Shown piece by piece: positions 5,448 to 7,079 of a stretch of 7,079 nucleotides of DNA (within the stretch, counting starts at the first letter, position 1; each line of letters opens with the position of its first letter). The stretch covers positions 1 through 7,079 of the forward strand of contig JAGQIY010000215.1 in the NCBI GenBank assembly GCA_020430865.1, in the 5' to 3' direction. Source of the DNA: Myxococcales bacterium (GTDB lineage Bacteria > Myxococcota > Polyangia > Polyangiales > Polyangiaceae). The position numbers and the translations under genes are program-made. The notes under the pieces are model-generated. The model had not been told where the DNA came from. It saw only the letters and a program-made list of their open reading frames with translations, and did no database searches.

Positions 5448-7079
5448 TCAGAAGCGGGCGACGCCGCCGATGCTGAAGACGTTGGCGTGCTGCGTGATGC
5501 TACCGCCGTTTACCGCGTGGTAACTCCGGGCGTCGTCACTGCCCGAACCGGCGATGGCCTTGATCTTGCCGTCGCCACCGTTGTCGAGGCCCGCATTCCA
5601 GATGTGCTGGTAGCCTGCCTCGATGTCGATGCGCCCGAAGCGCGCGACGAAGCCGCCGCCGAAGCCGCCGCGCAGGGCGGGAACGCCGGTGACGTTCAGG
5701 TACTCGTCATCGACCGCGGAGGTTTCGACCCAGGTCCCGCCTCGCAGCCCCAGTCGATTGCGCAGCACGTTGTACTGGCCGCCGAGGCGGGCGCCGAAGG
5801 TGTCCTTCCAGCCGGTTGGTCGGTCTGCGTTCTCGGGCGTGAGGCCCGGGACACCCAGGGGCTGGAACTGCTCAGTGAAGCGTACCTCGATGGCGTCAGC
5901 GGCGGAGTTGTTCGCCCAGGTCAGGTTGAGCTCGATGTCGTACTCGTCGTCGCGCAGCGGGTCGCGCACGCTCACGTCATCCCTGCGGAACTGCTCGAGC
6001 TGGAGCTTCGAGGGGGGAGGGGCGGGCTGGTGGTAGCGGAGCCCGATGCGCGCCTCCATGGGCACGGTGATGTTGACGTGGACCTTGTCCTTGCCCACTT
6101 CGTCCTCGCTGTGGGTGGTCACCGAGCAGCTGAGGTCCGGCGTCTCCTGGCCGGCGGCCTTCGCGGCGTCGATCGCGTCGTCGACCTCTTGCTGGCTACA
6201 AATGCGTGTCGGGGCGCCGTTGCGGTTCAGCACCGCGGTGATGTCCGCGTCGCCCTTGGCCTTGATGCGGTCGAGCCACTTGAACCAACCCGCGAGCTCC
6301 AGGTTGTCGCTGGCCGAGTAGTGAGACGAGACGACGAAGCCTGGGATGAACAGATCCTTGACGTGGAGCTCGCTCAGGTTGTCATTGTTGAACTCGTCGT
6401 AGGGCCGGCTCTCGGCAACCGTGCTCATCGACACCGCGTTCAGATCGAGGATGGCGATACCACTGATGAAGCCTGCTCCGACACGGAAGCTGTCGGTGAT
6501 CGCATAGCCGAAGCTCAAGGTCGGCATCAGGATGGTGCCTTCCACCTTGGTTGATAGGTAGCGCTGTGCCGCCGGGACCTCTCGAGACGCCTCCACCGGA
6601 ACGCGGCTGAGGGTCTTGCCGAACAACGGCCATTCGAGCGTCCCATAGGAGGCGGGCGGGTTGATCGCGAGACCGATGGCCAGGCTCTCGTTGACTCGCC
6701 AGTTGAACGCCAGGTTCGGAATGAAGCGGGGGAAGTTGCTGTGCTCGTTGCAGACCTCTTCGTAGGGGTCTGCGTCGGTTTGCTCGAGGCTTGGATCGGC
6801 GTAGGAGTCGGCGCCTCCTGGGTCCCTGCGCTGGAAGCAGATCTTCTGCATCGGCAGGTTGAAGCCGATCCCCAGGGAAGTGGGCTGCGTGGCCAGCGCC
6901 GCTGGGTTGTAGAAGGCCGCGAGCGGATCGGTTGCCGTCGCGAGCCAGGCCCCGCCGCGACTGAACTGAGCAACGCCGTTGTCGGGGTACTCGATCGCCG
7001 TGGAGGCGCGACTCACCCCCTCCAGACCGAGGAGCGCTCCCACCAGACTCAACGCCGCGAAGCAAGGCTTGAGTCGTGG
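5448..7079 (-). CDS. OmpP1/FadL-family outer-membrane transport protein (5' end outside window)
   Basis: An outer-membrane beta-barrel of the FadL/TodX family, which takes up long-chain fatty acids or other hydrophobic compounds. The N-terminal family signature is clear: after the signal peptide comes NGVAQFSRGGAWLATATDPL and then AAFYNPAALA, followed by alternating polar/hydrophobic strands. The C-terminus (HANVFSIGGVARF) ends in Phe, the usual barrel-assembly signal. Counted from TTG at 7052 it has 534 residues, on the long side for FadL because of acidic loop insertions. That TTG lies inside the hydrophobic part of the signal peptide, and the frame runs on through PRLKPCFAA to the window edge. 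The real start is therefore probably beyond 7079 and the gene is listed as partial. Four cysteines (72, 101, 285, 309, same numbering) fall in predicted extracellular loops and could form two disulfides. It is monocistronic within this window and convergent with the importer operon; any functional link is unproven. Confidence 0.9.
   Translation of the reverse strand, partial: PRLKPCFAALSLVGALLGLEGVSRASTAIEYPDNGVAQFSRGGAWLATATDPLAAFYNPAALATQPTSLGIGFNLPMQKICFQRRDPGGADSYADPSLEQTDADPYEEVCNEHSNFPRFIPNLAFNWRVNESLAIGLAINPPASYGTLEWPLFGKTLSRVPVEASREVPAAQRYLSTKVEGTILMPTLSFGYAITDSFRVGAGFISGIAILDLNAVSMSTVAESRPYDEFNNDNLSELHVKDLFIPGFVVSSHYSASDNLELAGWFKWLDRIKAKGDADITAVLNRNGAPTRICSQQEVDDAIDAAKAAGQETPDLSCSVTTHSEDEVGKDKVHVNITVPMEARIGLRYHQPAPPPSKLQLEQFRRDDVSVRDPLRDDEYDIELNLTWANNSAADAIEVRFTEQFQPLGVPGLTPENADRPTGWKDTFGARLGGQYNVLRNRLGLRGGTWVETSAVDDEYLNVTGVPALRGGFGGGFVARFGRIDIEAGYQHIWNAGLDNGGDGKIKAIAGSGSDDARSYHAVNGGSITQHANVFSIGGVARF

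Noticed and set aside
4406..5476. 356-codon open frame on the + strand over the permease
   Set aside because: Arg/Gly-rich shadow of the permease gene in another frame, with no membrane segments and no motifs.
5487..6554. Long 355-codon open frame on the + strand opposite the FadL-type gene
   Set aside because: It is a mirror frame caused by high G/C third positions of the real - strand gene. Its translation is Val/Ala/Arg/Asp-rich with no family features, while the opposite frame has clear FadL motifs.

Overview
The window is GC-rich DNA from a Gram-negative bacterium: it encodes a lipoprotein-type ABC transporter binding protein and a FadL-type outer-membrane barrel. High GC, strong G/C bias in third codon positions and these protein families fit a member of the Myxococcota (Polyangia-like), but this is an inference and no marker gene is present.

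Positions 1-2206 hold no believable protein gene. This stretch is tiled with short, mostly perfect hairpins, many closed by UUCG, GNRA or CUUG tetraloops when read on the + strand. It ends in a textbook Rho-independent terminator at 2170-2206 (12-bp stem, GCGA loop, T-run). I read it as the 3' part, or possibly all, of a very large structured non-coding RNA of about 2.2 kb or more. I recognise no conserved core of 16S/23S rRNA, tmRNA, RNase P, SRP RNA or a group I/II intron, and no known large bacterial RNA class. This is the most interesting item in the window. Structure starts at the left edge and no promoter is visible, so the RNA probably begins upstream.

Positions 2207-2665 lie between the terminator and the transporter operon. 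They contain a short stretch (about 2350-2577) that still reads like protein, with a weak resemblance to copper type II monooxygenase-like proteins, and look like a gene relic.

Positions 2666-5408 are a three-gene operon on the + strand for a BtuCDF/FecBCDE-type importer of cobalamin, heme or siderophore. It encodes a binding lipoprotein, an ATPase and a FecCD/BtuC permease. Both junctions are 4-nt GTGA overlaps with GTG starts, which implies translational coupling. The lipoprotein would capture the ligand in the periplasm and deliver it to the permease dimer, driven by the ATPase dimer. No cobalamin riboswitch is recognisable.

Positions 5448-7079 (- strand) carry an OmpP1/FadL-family outer-membrane protein, convergent with the operon after a 39-bp gap. 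Its reading frame stays open to the right edge, so its true start probably lies outside the window.
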